Shown here: one piece after another, positions 7,467 to 16,664 of the stretch
Position numbering within the stretch: position 1 is the stretch's first letter
Layout of the letters: every line of letters starts with the position of its first letter
Assembly: GCA_002492725.1 (NCBI GenBank)
Contig: DLAF01000018.1
Location: 1 to 48,804, forward strand
Length of the DNA: 48,804 bases
Origin: Lachnospiraceae bacterium UBA7054
GTDB lineage: Bacteria > Bacillota > Clostridia > Lachnospirales > Lachnospiraceae
Direction: 5' to 3'
The notes under the pieces: model-generated
What the model saw: the letters and a program-made list of their open reading frames with translations, nothing else
The model's database searches: none
Told to the model about the DNA's origin: nothing
Translations under genes and position numbers: made by a program

Positions 7467-9179
7467 ATGGATACGAATACGATCATAAGTGTGTGTACAG
7501 CTGCCTGGGTGACAGCGGCAGCGGCCTGCATGTTCGGGCGTTCGCAGATGGTTAGGCGGTTTGGCTGCATGGAGCTTGTACTGGCAGCGGCAGTGAGCGG
7601 CTGTGCCCTCTTCGGCTATCTGAAAGCAGCTGATTTTATCGGGAAGCAGTATCATCAGATGCTGGCGATTTCACTTGGCGGCGCAGAGCCATATCTGGCG
7701 GATCTGGAGGATGAATGGGAAGTGTACGGCGGCAGTGATGAGGCCTTTTTGCAGGAGGCGGAGCAGGCCGTCACAGAGGCTTTGCCGATTTTACAAGACG
7801 GGGTGGCACACTATTCTTTTGAAAGCGTCTTTCTGGTAAAGAAGGATGGGCAGGGTGTCTACCGGGAGTGTTTTAGCGCAGGAGGAACGGATGCCGGCTG
7901 GGAGCGTCTGGAACCCGTGGCAGCGCCTTTGATCAAACGGGCTTTGCGCGGGAAGGAGACAGTCTGGCAGGAATACGAGAAGCAGACGGCTGTTTTTGCG
8001 GCGGCGGATCGGTCGAGGGTGGCACCGGTATATGCGCTTGTGGTAACGGTTCCTGAGGAACCGTTGGTCAAAGCTTTGGAAACCTTGAAAAGTCAGTATT
8101 TTTTTTACAGTCTGTTCTTTATGACTACGGCGACACTTGTGTTTTTTCTGGTAGTTTTGCTGCAGGAGAAGGAACTGCACAGGATCATACGTTTGCTTGC
8201 GCGGGCGGCAAAAGGAGGGGAGGAGGCTTCCCTGCTGTTAAAGCCCGCAGGAAGAGCCCGTTTTCACGGAAGGAGCAATGAAATGCAGGCGCTTACAAAC
8301 AGTGTCAAGCAGATTGCAATCAACATGGAGCGCATGAATTATGCCAGGTATCAGGTACTGCAGGCATATTACCGCTTTGCGCCAAAGGAGATTGAAAAGA
8401 TTTTGGGAAAGCAGTCCATCCTGGATGTGGCCCCCATGGATCAGGAGGAGAAGGAAAGTCTGGTTGCCTTTGTATCCTTTGCGGAGAAAACGGAAATTTC
8501 AGGCGGGGAGTATCTGCAGCAGATGAACAGAAATTATGCACTGTTATGTGAAGGGTGCCGCGAATTTGGCGGCCATATCGTATCAGTCGGCAGCAATTTT
8601 GGCGTGATGCTTCTGTTGTTCTATGATAAGAGCAGCCGGGCGCTGCAGTTTGGCATGCAGATGACGATCAGGCAGGCGGCGGATCAAAGGGCAGGGCAGG
8701 CGTTTGTGTTTCTGCATCGGACGTCCTTCATCTACGGCGTGGCGGGAGATGAGGAGCAGTCCTTCCCGTACATTTATGCACAGGAGATCCGCATCCTGCA
8801 AAAATATACGGACAGTCTGCGTGCACTGGGGGTGCGTATGGCAGTCACGGACCGCGTGTGGGAGAGGGAAAAGGAAGAGGTTTCGTCCCGCTATATCGGT
8901 TACATAGAGGAGAAAAACCATAGGTTTGATCTTTACGAGATCCTGGACGCCTATCCGGAGGAGGAGAGAGTAAGGCGGCTTTCCTGTAATCCCGGATTTG
9001 AACAGGCGCTTACGCTTTACTATAAAAGCGATTTCTATCTGGCGAGAAATCTGTTTTCCGATATTTTGAGAAGCTGTCCCGGGGACGAAGTAGCCAAGCG
9101 GTATCTCTTTTTATGTGAGGACGGTCTAAACGGGGACAAAACAAAGCGACAGTCATTTGCTTTGTTTGCAGAGGAATAG
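7467..9179 (+). CDS. Membrane protein with degenerate class III cyclase-like domain
   Basis: 570 residues. Two N-terminal membrane helices (about 5-23 and 35-52), an extracytoplasmic domain of about 150 residues, a third helix (about 211-232), then a linker and a domain at about 301-490 laid out like an adenylate/guanylate cyclase: YYRFAPKEIEKILG entry, a FVSFAE strand where cyclases have FxD, a GGHIVSVGSNFGVMLLLF strand pair where they have the second metal Asp, and FIYGVAGDEEQSFPYI near the base-recognition loop. Both metal-binding aspartates are missing, so cyclase activity is unlikely. The last 80 residues (FEQALTLYYKSDFYLARNLF) look like a TPR-type helical pair. It could be a sensor or scaffold of the envelope module. 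Confidence 0.65.
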   Translation: MDTNTIISVCTAAWVTAAAACMFGRSQMVRRFGCMELVLAAAVSGCALFGYLKAADFIGKQYHQMLAISLGGAEPYLADLEDEWEVYGGSDEAFLQEAEQAVTEALPILQDGVAHYSFESVFLVKKDGQGVYRECFSAGGTDAGWERLEPVAAPLIKRALRGKETVWQEYEKQTAVFAAADRSRVAPVYALVVTVPEEPLVKALETLKSQYFFYSLFFMTTATLVFFLVVLLQEKELHRIIRLLARAAKGGEEASLLLKPAGRARFHGRSNEMQALTNSVKQIAINMERMNYARYQVLQAYYRFAPKEIEKILGKQSILDVAPMDQEEKESLVAFVSFAEKTEISGGEYLQQMNRNYALLCEGCREFGGHIVSVGSNFGVMLLLFYDKSSRALQFGMQMTIRQAADQRAGQAFVFLHRTSFIYGVAGDEEQSFPYIYAQEIRILQKYTDSLRALGVRMAVTDRVWEREKEEVSSRYIGYIEEKNHRFDLYEILDAYPEEERVRRLSCNPGFEQALTLYYKSDFYLARNLFSDILRSCPGDEVAKRYLFLCEDGLNGDKTKRQSFALFAEE

Positions 9180-9192
9180 GGAGTAGCGGCGT

Positions 9193-10407
9193 ATGATGCA
9201 GTTTTGGAAAGCTCTGATCGCGGCGGTGATTACAAAATTTGACAGATGGATTGTGGGGATCCGCCGGTTTACGTCCCCGCAGTATGTGATGGGACAGATC
9301 GTTCAAAAATTCAGGGAGCGGGTCAGTCTTCTCTTAGATGTAAAGCCGAGACATCATAGGGATTACGTTGTCTTCCTGCGATGGATGGTCAGCCGCAGAC
9401 TGGTCAATGCAGTCGTGCTTCTTGGCGGCGCCGTCTGTCTGCTCTATCTGTTCTGGTTAAGGCCCATCGGCGCGGAAACGGAGGGGGTGCAGATCAAAAC
9501 TTACCGATACTCGGCGATCCCCCTGCGTCTGGCAAACGGGCGGGTGCGGATTCAGGCAAAGAAGGGATATGTTGCCTACGAGGGCGAGGTCAGCAAGGGG
9601 TATGTCTGTGGAGAGGGCATTCTTTACGGTGAGGACGGACAGGTGATCTATGAGGGGGAATTTGACGGCAATCGCTATCAGGGAGAGGGCGTTCTGTACC
9701 GGGAGGACGGCGGAAAGCTCTATGAGGGCGGCTTTTCTGATAATTTGTATGAGGGCAGCGGAATCCTGTACGGGGAGAGCGGGATCAAATGTTATGAAGG
9801 CGGTTTTGCACAGGGATTAAAGGAGGGAGAGGGCGTTTTGTACAATGCGTCGGGCAGTCCTGTTTTTGGCGGGCAGTTTCATTTGGACGACATTGTTTAT
9901 ACACAGTTACTCGGCAAAACGGCGGAAGAGATAGGAGAACGCTATACAGGGGAACAGTTTATTTACCAATATGGACAGGCGGATGAAAACGTGGTCTGGC
10001 TGCGGGAGATCGACGCCCTGTGTCTGGCGAAGGATAACGAGATGAGCCTCTCGGATTCCTTAAAATATGATCTGGTCTGTGTGACGAAAGATACATTCGG
10101 GTATGGCGGCCGGGTGATCCATAGCATAGAGGAATTGACGGAGGCCGTCGGGGAGCCGGTTTATGAAGGAAACAGTTATCTGACGTTTGTGGAAGCGGCG
10201 GCCATTGATATCCTGCAAAAGCGGGGAAAGGCCATGGCAATCAAGGCGGAGATTGACAGGACGAACGTGTTTGATGAAGTAACTGCGGTAAACGCTTATG
10301 CGGAAGATGCAGTCGTTTATCTGCATGCTTATCGGATTGGGGACAGGACGTATACCTTTGTCTCGGAGGGAAAGACGGGAGGGTTTTTCTTCTATGAGAT
10401 TGAGTGA
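9193..10407 (+). CDS. MORN-repeat membrane protein
   Basis: 404 residues. A basic cytoplasmic N-terminus of about 70 residues is followed by one membrane helix (about 71-89), then an outside region. Four to five MORN-type repeats run from about residue 128 to 235, each with the YEGEF...GEGVLY rhythm (for example YEGEVSKGYVCGEGILYGED). The remaining 170 residues have no recognised family. MORN repeats are beta-hairpin stacks that bind lipids or proteins or shape envelope structures. There is no cell-wall sorting signal. Fourteen bases separate it from the cyclase-like gene and 25 from the TolC-like gene, so it is co-expressed with them. ATG at 9193 or the adjacent ATG at 9196 could be the start. 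Confidence 0.72.
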   Translation: MMQFWKALIAAVITKFDRWIVGIRRFTSPQYVMGQIVQKFRERVSLLLDVKPRHHRDYVVFLRWMVSRRLVNAVVLLGGAVCLLYLFWLRPIGAETEGVQIKTYRYSAIPLRLANGRVRIQAKKGYVAYEGEVSKGYVCGEGILYGEDGQVIYEGEFDGNRYQGEGVLYREDGGKLYEGGFSDNLYEGSGILYGESGIKCYEGGFAQGLKEGEGVLYNASGSPVFGGQFHLDDIVYTQLLGKTAEEIGERYTGEQFIYQYGQADENVVWLREIDALCLAKDNEMSLSDSLKYDLVCVTKDTFGYGGRVIHSIEELTEAVGEPVYEGNSYLTFVEAAAIDILQKRGKAMAIKAEIDRTNVFDEVTAVNAYAEDAVVYLHAYRIGDRTYTFVSEGKTGGFFFYEIE

Positions 10408-10431
10408 GAATCCGTTTGGAAAGGAAAACAG

Positions 10432-12486
10432 ATGAAAAAAAGAAAAACGGCAGCAACGTTTATGGTGTTAATCATAGCGGTTATCATGGTGGGTGCACAA
10501 CCGCCGCAGGCAGTGCTTGCGGTGGGAAAAAATACAATCGATATCTCCGTGATTAAAAGCACGGCCCTGTATCAAAGCGCGGCTTATGAGCAGGTGGAGA
10601 ATAAGCTGGAACTGGCGCAGGCAAAGTATGTTCAGTCCGTCAAAAAACTGAAATTAAAGGAAGAGAACCAACGCTCCTTCCGCTGGTCGCCGCTTTTAAA
10701 TTTTAAGCTGCCGGAAAAACCTGATCTTGCTGATGAATTTGATTATACTTATACGCCGCTGGCATTGCAGTCAGAGATCGATCAGCTGGAACACGAGCGG
10801 GGAGACACGGTGTATGCGGTCTATGAGGCGGTGGAACTCAATTTCGTGGAGGCGTACCGCTTGCAGGAGATGATTGCCTTCAATGAGGAAAGGCTTGATG
10901 CGGCACGCAGGACGCTGCAAAAGAATCGTGCCAGATTTGCCATCGGGCAGGCCAAGGAGTCGGATATCACAGCCATGGAGCAGAAAGTTGACCGTCTGGA
11001 AAAAACAATCGCCGCAGATATGAGGAGCCTTTCGGCGGTTACGGAAAAACTCGGCAATCAGACGGGACTTAATCTGTCGTCCTATACGTTTGCCTCACCT
11101 TATGTGGACGCGAAGATGGACAGGCAGATGCTGGAATCGTTGATCGAATACACGCTGGATCACAGCGATACTTACTACAAGGCACAGTGCGCGGCGGGCA
11201 ATGCGCTTCTTTCGCTTAATACCAATTATGACCTGATGAAGAAGCAGTACGGAGCCGCGAACATGAGCCTGATAGATACTTATGTAAACCAAGTAAAAAA
11301 CGGGGAAAAAGTAAGCACCAGGGCATTTAAAAGTGCGTACAACCGACTGCTGACGGCGGTTGACGATCCCTGGAGAGGCAATTTCAAAATTCTGTTTATC
11401 AGGATTCCCAAGGTCTGGCTCAAGGGCGCCATCGACGGCGTCCGCTATGTGGAGGATGAGCCGCTTGCCCTCTACGAGTCCGCAATCGAATACCAGAATG
11501 CGCGGGCGGAGGAGACGGCGGCAAAGAACGAGATTACCGGACAGGTAAAGGATACTTTTGAGAATTATGTCTCTGCGAAAAACGCCTGTGTCAATATCAG
11601 GGAGAGCATTGACAGGAAGAAGGAAGAACTGGAAAAAGGCGCGGCCTTAAACGCACTCGGACAGATGACGTTTGAAGAATATCAGGAGGTGCAGGAGGAG
11701 TATGAGAGCCTGCAGGCTGATTATCTGCAGGCGCAGGCGGACTACAGCGGCATCCTCTACAGCTTTAACAGGCTGACCTGCGGAAGGGTAAAGGACTTCT
11801 TTACAGGGGACGGTATGGGCATGACTGTCGGGGAGGGCGGCACAAGTTATGTGGTGGCAGACGAAGGGGAGGGTGTTTATTACTATATCCGCACGCTGGC
11901 ATCGGGCACCGCTTTTGAGATGGGGATCGATGTACCCGAGGATTATGACGAGGTTTCCATCACAGACTTTGAACTCTGGGTCAGGCTGGGAACCGAACAG
12001 GTACAGGTGGGCGGGCGCATTCCTGTGGACGGAAGGCTGAAACACCTGCAATTGGATATCGGTTCTGTGGACAGGGTGTTTATCCGTCTCTACAACGGCG
12101 GTGAATTTATCGACGACTGTGATATCAGACCCTCCGAATACAGCGGGCGCCTCAATATTGTGACAGGGTATCGGATTGAAAAAAGCGAGGATAGCAAGCT
12201 TGGAACCTATGCTGTGGAGACGACGGACACAGGGCTTGCGCTTCTTTCCTTCACGCCTAAGGCAGGCGAGGGAATCGCCGGTTACACCATACAGGATGCG
12301 GACGGCGTGTCTCTCCTGGATGGGAGTGTGGTGCCTGTAAAGGAAGCGTTTCGTTACCTTTCGGCAGCCGCAAACGATCTGGAAGAGCTGACGATTCTCT
12401 TTTATAACGCAGAGGGGGAAGAGCTGTACAAGGCGCGGTTTCGAACGAGCGACAACACGATCAGGAGGGAGGGTAATAATGACTGA
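10432..12486 (+). CDS. Secreted TolC-like coiled-coil protein
   Basis: 684 residues. A basic start, hydrophobic helix and ALA-type cleavage region (QAVLAVGKN) form a signal peptide. Residues about 40-240 and 300-470 are long coiled coils in the repeat arrangement of outer-membrane efflux (TolC/OEP) proteins, including the characteristic RFAIGQAKESDITAMEQKVD turn (a G...S/D-rich hairpin tip) and its second-half counterpart GAALNALGQMTFEEYQEVQE. The last 220 residues form a beta-rich region not usual in TolC. The rest of the window indicates a Gram-positive cell, so an outer-membrane channel is unexpected; a periplasm-like or wall-spanning helical tube is more plausible. The end overlaps the next gene by eight bases. 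Confidence 0.68.
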   Translation: MKKRKTAATFMVLIIAVIMVGAQPPQAVLAVGKNTIDISVIKSTALYQSAAYEQVENKLELAQAKYVQSVKKLKLKEENQRSFRWSPLLNFKLPEKPDLADEFDYTYTPLALQSEIDQLEHERGDTVYAVYEAVELNFVEAYRLQEMIAFNEERLDAARRTLQKNRARFAIGQAKESDITAMEQKVDRLEKTIAADMRSLSAVTEKLGNQTGLNLSSYTFASPYVDAKMDRQMLESLIEYTLDHSDTYYKAQCAAGNALLSLNTNYDLMKKQYGAANMSLIDTYVNQVKNGEKVSTRAFKSAYNRLLTAVDDPWRGNFKILFIRIPKVWLKGAIDGVRYVEDEPLALYESAIEYQNARAEETAAKNEITGQVKDTFENYVSAKNACVNIRESIDRKKEELEKGAALNALGQMTFEEYQEVQEEYESLQADYLQAQADYSGILYSFNRLTCGRVKDFFTGDGMGMTVGEGGTSYVVADEGEGVYYYIRTLASGTAFEMGIDVPEDYDEVSITDFELWVRLGTEQVQVGGRIPVDGRLKHLQLDIGSVDRVFIRLYNGGEFIDDCDIRPSEYSGRLNIVTGYRIEKSEDSKLGTYAVETTDTGLALLSFTPKAGEGIAGYTIQDADGVSLLDGSVVPVKEAFRYLSAAANDLEELTILFYNAEGEELYKARFRTSDNTIRREGNND

Positions 12487-15265
12487 TATGGTCAAATATT
12501 GCGGGCACAATGAGGCTGCACGGAGAAGAAAACATAAGAAAAGTACGACAGGTATGGCAATCATGCTGGCGGCGGCGCTTCTGCTTACAGTAAAACTCCC
12601 TGTCCTGGCGGTAGAAAGCGACAGGGATAACAGGATACGCTCCGTTCGGGTGTCGGATTCGCAGATTGCGGCGTCCACGCTGGTCATCGGGTCCTATCTC
12701 ATCGATTTAAAAGGGCTGAGTGACCATATCTATGAGATTGCAATGGATTCCGCCGGCGAGTTTTCTCAGAACAGGGTGTATTACAAGTCGGAGCTTTCCG
12801 GAGGGCAGTGGTTTGAGATTACGGATGCCACTTCCATTCGCGATATCACAACCGCCGGCACACCGGTCGCTGCATCTGTGATTGAGGAACTTGCGTTTAC
12901 CCATCAGGTGGCGGCGAACGGGACCGTGACCGATCTGCGGGTGCATGCTGCCGTCAATGCGTTTGATATTCCGGATCCCTATGATTTGCCGGAGATGGAG
13001 GAACTGCTGCCCATCAAGATGCACTGGCAGTATCTGCAGTCCAAGGAGACCAGGACGGAAAGTGATGAGAAATACCTGGAAATCCTGGAAATCTTTTACG
13101 GGCTGAGTATTGAAGATGATGTTACCAGAGACTGTGACGCCTCGCTGGATGCACTGAATCCCTATCAGCTTGGTGTGATCGCACGGGAAAAACCGGGATC
13201 CTGGACAGAGGCGGTGAACACGGTGATGGAGGGGGAGGACGCGAGACGCCGGGTACAGTCCTTAAATACTCTGGACAGTTATTTGGACGAACTGCTGAAA
13301 AAGGCGGGCGGACAGGATCAGGAGGGATTGAGCCCACAGGAGATGGAAGCATTTTATGAAATGGTGCAAAAGAGCAGCGGCGGTGAAGTCAATAGAGATG
13401 ACATTGATGATCTGTTGAATGACAAACCTGTCGGTGATAATGACAATAATGTCAGTAACGGTGACAGCACTGACAGTAGTGCGGAGAAGGATGCCTCATG
13501 GTATGAGAGATGGCACAGTATGCGGGAAAGCTATCAGAAATTACTGGCCGAAGCAGGCACTTACAGAGGCGTTACCCTGGATGAGACCTTTCAGGTCGAT
13601 GCGAACATGATCTCGGCCATCGGCGAAGCCAAGTCCAATGTGAAGACAAGCATCGGCAAATATACGGGAAAGCTGCTTGCGGAGGGCACTGCGGCTTCCG
13701 CACAGGCGATTTACCGCTACAGCAAGGAACTGATCGGCTGTGCGAGGGCAAAGGACACCCCGGGGTGCGACAAGGCGACAGCCGGACTGGCAGATCTTTA
13801 CAATATCTTAAAGAGTGTAATCGAAGACGAGGAGAGTGAACGGAAAACATTGGAGGACGGACTGACGGGGCAGGCGCTCTCGGTCTGGCAGGGCATCCTT
13901 TCAGGCGGAGCAGGGAAAGATTACCGACAGGCGGAAGGTGAGGGGGCGGGACAGCCGGCGCTGACGGCTTTTCTTTCCCAGCGAGAGACCGAGGCCGACA
14001 GTGCCCGTCTGGAGTATCAGGCCATGCTCACGGAACTGTGGAAGCGTATGAGCAATTCGGCGGCACAGATCGACGCCGAGGGGCGCATCAACGCGATTGC
14101 CCGGTTGGAGGCGCTGCCGCCCGCAGACGCTGCGCAAAAGCACCTTTTGGGAACGGTGGAAAAGCATCGGGAGTGGCTGAAAAAATCGCTGGCCGAGTTG
14201 ATTGCTGCCTCCGCGGATTCTTCGGCGCTCGATCAGCTCTTAAAAGCGCAAAATGACTTAGATAGTCAACGTCTTAATGCATTGGATGAAAATGATTTGT
14301 CAAAGGCGAAGAGACTGTCCGCAGAGATGGAAGCAGGGCAGGGCGATATCGACGATCTGCGGCAGGAGCTTTATCATACACTGACTGATCCGGTCAGCAG
14401 TGCGGCGGATAAGGCGAGAGCGGCGGCGGGCATGACGGAGAAAAGTGCCGGGAAACTGATCGATGAATTGGCGGGAAGTATCACTTCCGGAATCCTGGAT
14501 GGTGCGGACGGGAGCACTCTTGACCTGGATATGGCGGCGCTTTCACAGCTGGCACAGTATGATTCGGATGCGGCCCTGGCGGCAGTCTCCGGGATACGGG
14601 ATACGCTTAAGGGCGCAGCGGATACGGAAGCGGAATCGGCGGTACAGATTGGCGCGCAGCTGGCTGACATAGAACGGGAGGCAGAAAAAGGAGCGGGCAC
14701 AGGCGGAGGCGGCGGAATGCTCTCGCAGGAGCAGCTGACCAATCTGTTAGCGGATTATTTTGGAGACGCGGCCACGGCTTCCGATCAGGACAAGGCAGGA
14801 GCCCTGATTGCTCTCTCCCGTTACGCGCAGGATTCACACAACCAGTCTGCGGCGATGCTGGCGGTCTTACTGGCCAATCAGTCTGCGGCAAAGGGCAGTC
14901 CTTACCTTTATCAGAAATACGACAGGGCGGCGGATGTTTACATTTCCCTGCAGGCCATCGGCCGGATCTTCGGGTATCGGTATCTTTTTGACGACGTGCA
15001 CCACATGGTTACCCTGCAAAAAGCGGAAGAGTATTATATCTTTACCTCCGATGATGTGATCTATGAGTTTACGGAGGGCGCCGAAGGGAGGCTCACTGTC
15101 CGGCCGGTATTGCAGGCCACGCTTTATCTTGACAGTGACGACGCAAAACGGATTTTTGACGGGAAAGGATATTATGTGCCGGGATGTTCTTATGCGGCGG
15201 TCGAAACTGCGGCCATGGAGCCGGTGATCGAGGAGGTCTACAACAGGCTGATGAACGCAAAATAG
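12479..15265 (+). CDS. Large secreted protein with copper-amine-oxidase-N-like C-terminus
   Basis: 928 residues. A basic N-terminus with a hydrophobic stretch (MAIMLAAALLLTVKLPVLA) ending around residue 43 is a signal peptide. Residues about 45-170 form a beta-rich domain, then comes a helical region, an Asp/Asn/Ser-rich low-complexity linker near residues 315-338, and a long Ala/Asp/Glu-rich helical section with coiled-coil potential. The last 100 residues have the pattern of copper amine oxidase N-terminal-like domains (VYISLQAIGRIFGYRYLFDD), common in Clostridia wall proteins. ATG at 12479 is preceded by AGGAGGG at 12465-12471. Its pairing with the TolC-like protein by an eight-base overlap suggests they form one extracytoplasmic assembly. 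Confidence 0.65.
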   Translation: MTDMVKYCGHNEAARRRKHKKSTTGMAIMLAAALLLTVKLPVLAVESDRDNRIRSVRVSDSQIAASTLVIGSYLIDLKGLSDHIYEIAMDSAGEFSQNRVYYKSELSGGQWFEITDATSIRDITTAGTPVAASVIEELAFTHQVAANGTVTDLRVHAAVNAFDIPDPYDLPEMEELLPIKMHWQYLQSKETRTESDEKYLEILEIFYGLSIEDDVTRDCDASLDALNPYQLGVIAREKPGSWTEAVNTVMEGEDARRRVQSLNTLDSYLDELLKKAGGQDQEGLSPQEMEAFYEMVQKSSGGEVNRDDIDDLLNDKPVGDNDNNVSNGDSTDSSAEKDASWYERWHSMRESYQKLLAEAGTYRGVTLDETFQVDANMISAIGEAKSNVKTSIGKYTGKLLAEGTAASAQAIYRYSKELIGCARAKDTPGCDKATAGLADLYNILKSVIEDEESERKTLEDGLTGQALSVWQGILSGGAGKDYRQAEGEGAGQPALTAFLSQRETEADSARLEYQAMLTELWKRMSNSAAQIDAEGRINAIARLEALPPADAAQKHLLGTVEKHREWLKKSLAELIAASADSSALDQLLKAQNDLDSQRLNALDENDLSKAKRLSAEMEAGQGDIDDLRQELYHTLTDPVSSAADKARAAAGMTEKSAGKLIDELAGSITSGILDGADGSTLDLDMAALSQLAQYDSDAALAAVSGIRDTLKGAADTEAESAVQIGAQLADIEREAEKGAGTGGGGGMLSQEQLTNLLADYFGDAATASDQDKAGALIALSRYAQDSHNQSAAMLAVLLANQSAAKGSPYLYQKYDRAADVYISLQAIGRIFGYRYLFDDVHHMVTLQKAEEYYIFTSDDVIYEFTEGAEGRLTVRPVLQATLYLDSDDAKRIFDGKGYYVPGCSYAAVETAAMEPVIEEVYNRLMNAK

Positions 15266-15316
15266 AAAGTGGCGGTGCATCAATGCCCCGGAATGAGGGG
15301 ATAAAAGGAGAGTATC

Positions 15317-15916
15317 ATGGCAGATTATACGATCATTGCAGATGTCAGCAGCTTTATCTGCAAGATGCTGCGGGAGAAGATGTGTCCGGAACCGGTGCCT
15401 TCTCCGAACAATATCGAGATTTCTTCCCCCGCGTCCCAGGACGTGGACTACATCATCGGGCTCTACCTCTATGATGTGAGGGAGGAGACGATCGTCACGA
15501 GGGCGCCCCGCGTATCGGCAGGCGGCACAAAATTCAGTAAGCCGCCGGTGCCGTATAGTCTTTACTATATGGTGTTTATCAACGGTTCGTCCCAGATGGG
15601 ACTAAAGGCGCCGGATATCCAGAAAATCATCGGGAGGATAGCGCAGATTGTCAGTGACAACAGCGCCGTATATCCGCACGAACTGCAGCCCTGGCTGGAG
15701 GCGGAGGAACCTCCTGTCGTGCTGTCACAGGCAAAGATGGCGCTCGATGAGAAGGTGCGGGTGTGGCAGGCAATCAATAAACCTTACCAGATCAGCCTGT
15801 TTTATAAGGCGGCGCCCGTCTATGTCTCCAGCGAGACCCTGACAGATCCTCCGCGTGTCAGCAAGGCGCTGTTTGGCATTGGGATGACAGGAGAGGAAGG
15901 GGGTGATCCGGGATAA
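15317..15916 (+). CDS. DUF4255 / Pvc16-like tail terminator (cap)
   Basis: 199 residues. The N-terminal layout (ADYTIIADVSSFICKMLRE, then VDYIIGLYLYDVRE, then PPVPYSLYYMVFI) is that of DUF4255/Pvc16_N proteins, which cap the sheath-tube end of contractile injection systems and some phage-like tails. The helical section with AQIVSDNSAVYPHEL and the WQAINKPYQISLFYKAAPVYVSS strand also fit, as do the length and the first position in the structural block. AAAGGAG lies before the ATG. The following gene starts on the next base after the stop, indicating translational coupling. Confidence 0.85.
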   Translation: MADYTIIADVSSFICKMLREKMCPEPVPSPNNIEISSPASQDVDYIIGLYLYDVREETIVTRAPRVSAGGTKFSKPPVPYSLYYMVFINGSSQMGLKAPDIQKIIGRIAQIVSDNSAVYPHELQPWLEAEEPPVVLSQAKMALDEKVRVWQAINKPYQISLFYKAAPVYVSSETLTDPPRVSKALFGIGMTGEEGGDPG

Positions 15917-16663
15917 GTGGAGCGTTCGTTTTGTTATCAGATTGATCTTGTGATCAGGCTTGTGGATACCACAAACGGCTGTCCGGTGAACGAGCGGCGC
16001 ATTCTCGCTGCCGCCGACGGACGAAAGCTTACGTTCCTCTGTAAAGGGGAAGGGACTTATGTGCTGTTAAACGAAGGGCGAAAGGACAGGAAGCTTTCAA
16101 TCTTGGTCAGGGGATATCTGGAAGCGGTGGTGGAGATTTGCTATGAGGAGCTTGCAGAGAACTGTCCGGAGGTGTATGTGGAGCTGATACCGGAGAAACC
16201 GAAATACGGCAGTTTTGAATTTCTGGATATCAGCGGTAACATGCCGGGGATCACTTCCATCGCAGCAGTCTGCCTGACAAAACCGTGTGCCAGAGCACTT
16301 TCCTATCACGCCGTAAAAAGGCAGTTGAAACTGTTGGAGGCGGGAAGGCTTGACGAGAAGGCTTATGCGTTGATTCATTCACAGACGGAGAGCTTCGAGG
16401 AATTTCATGTGGCGTCCGTGAAAAACAGGCTTCTGCTGCGGCTGGCACAGCCTCTTGAGACGGAGGTGAAACCCAAGGAGGAGATTTCACGCATCGTCAG
16501 GGGCAGGGTAGAAAAAAACGGAGCGTATCTGCTCAGACTTCGGGAAGACGGGAGAGGGATGCAGTATCTGATCCGTTATGAGGTGAATGGCGCAGCAAAA
16601 TTTCAGAAAATCACGGCGGAGTCTGCGGACGATTGGGACAACGGGAGACTACAGGAGGATTAG
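15917..16663 (+). CDS. Unknown CIS-operon protein between cap and PAAR genes
   Basis: 248 residues with no family I can name. The first 95 residues look like a small beta sandwich (QIDLVIRLVDTTNGCPV, RILAAADGRKLTFLCKGEGTYVLL, LEAVVEICYEELAENCPEVYVELIPE) of the carboxypeptidase-regulatory type. A helical section follows (HAVKRQLKLLEAGRLDEKAYALI) and then a second beta region. No signal peptide or membrane helix is seen. The start is GTG directly abutting the upstream stop, with AAGGGGGTGATCC just before it. The gene is wedged between two structural genes, so it is probably a tail assembly or cap-associated part. Confidence 0.55.
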   Translation: MERSFCYQIDLVIRLVDTTNGCPVNERRILAAADGRKLTFLCKGEGTYVLLNEGRKDRKLSILVRGYLEAVVEICYEELAENCPEVYVELIPEKPKYGSFEFLDISGNMPGITSIAAVCLTKPCARALSYHAVKRQLKLLEAGRLDEKAYALIHSQTESFEEFHVASVKNRLLLRLAQPLETEVKPKEEISRIVRGRVEKNGAYLLRLREDGRGMQYLIRYEVNGAAKFQKITAESADDWDNGRLQED

Positions 16664-16664
16664 G

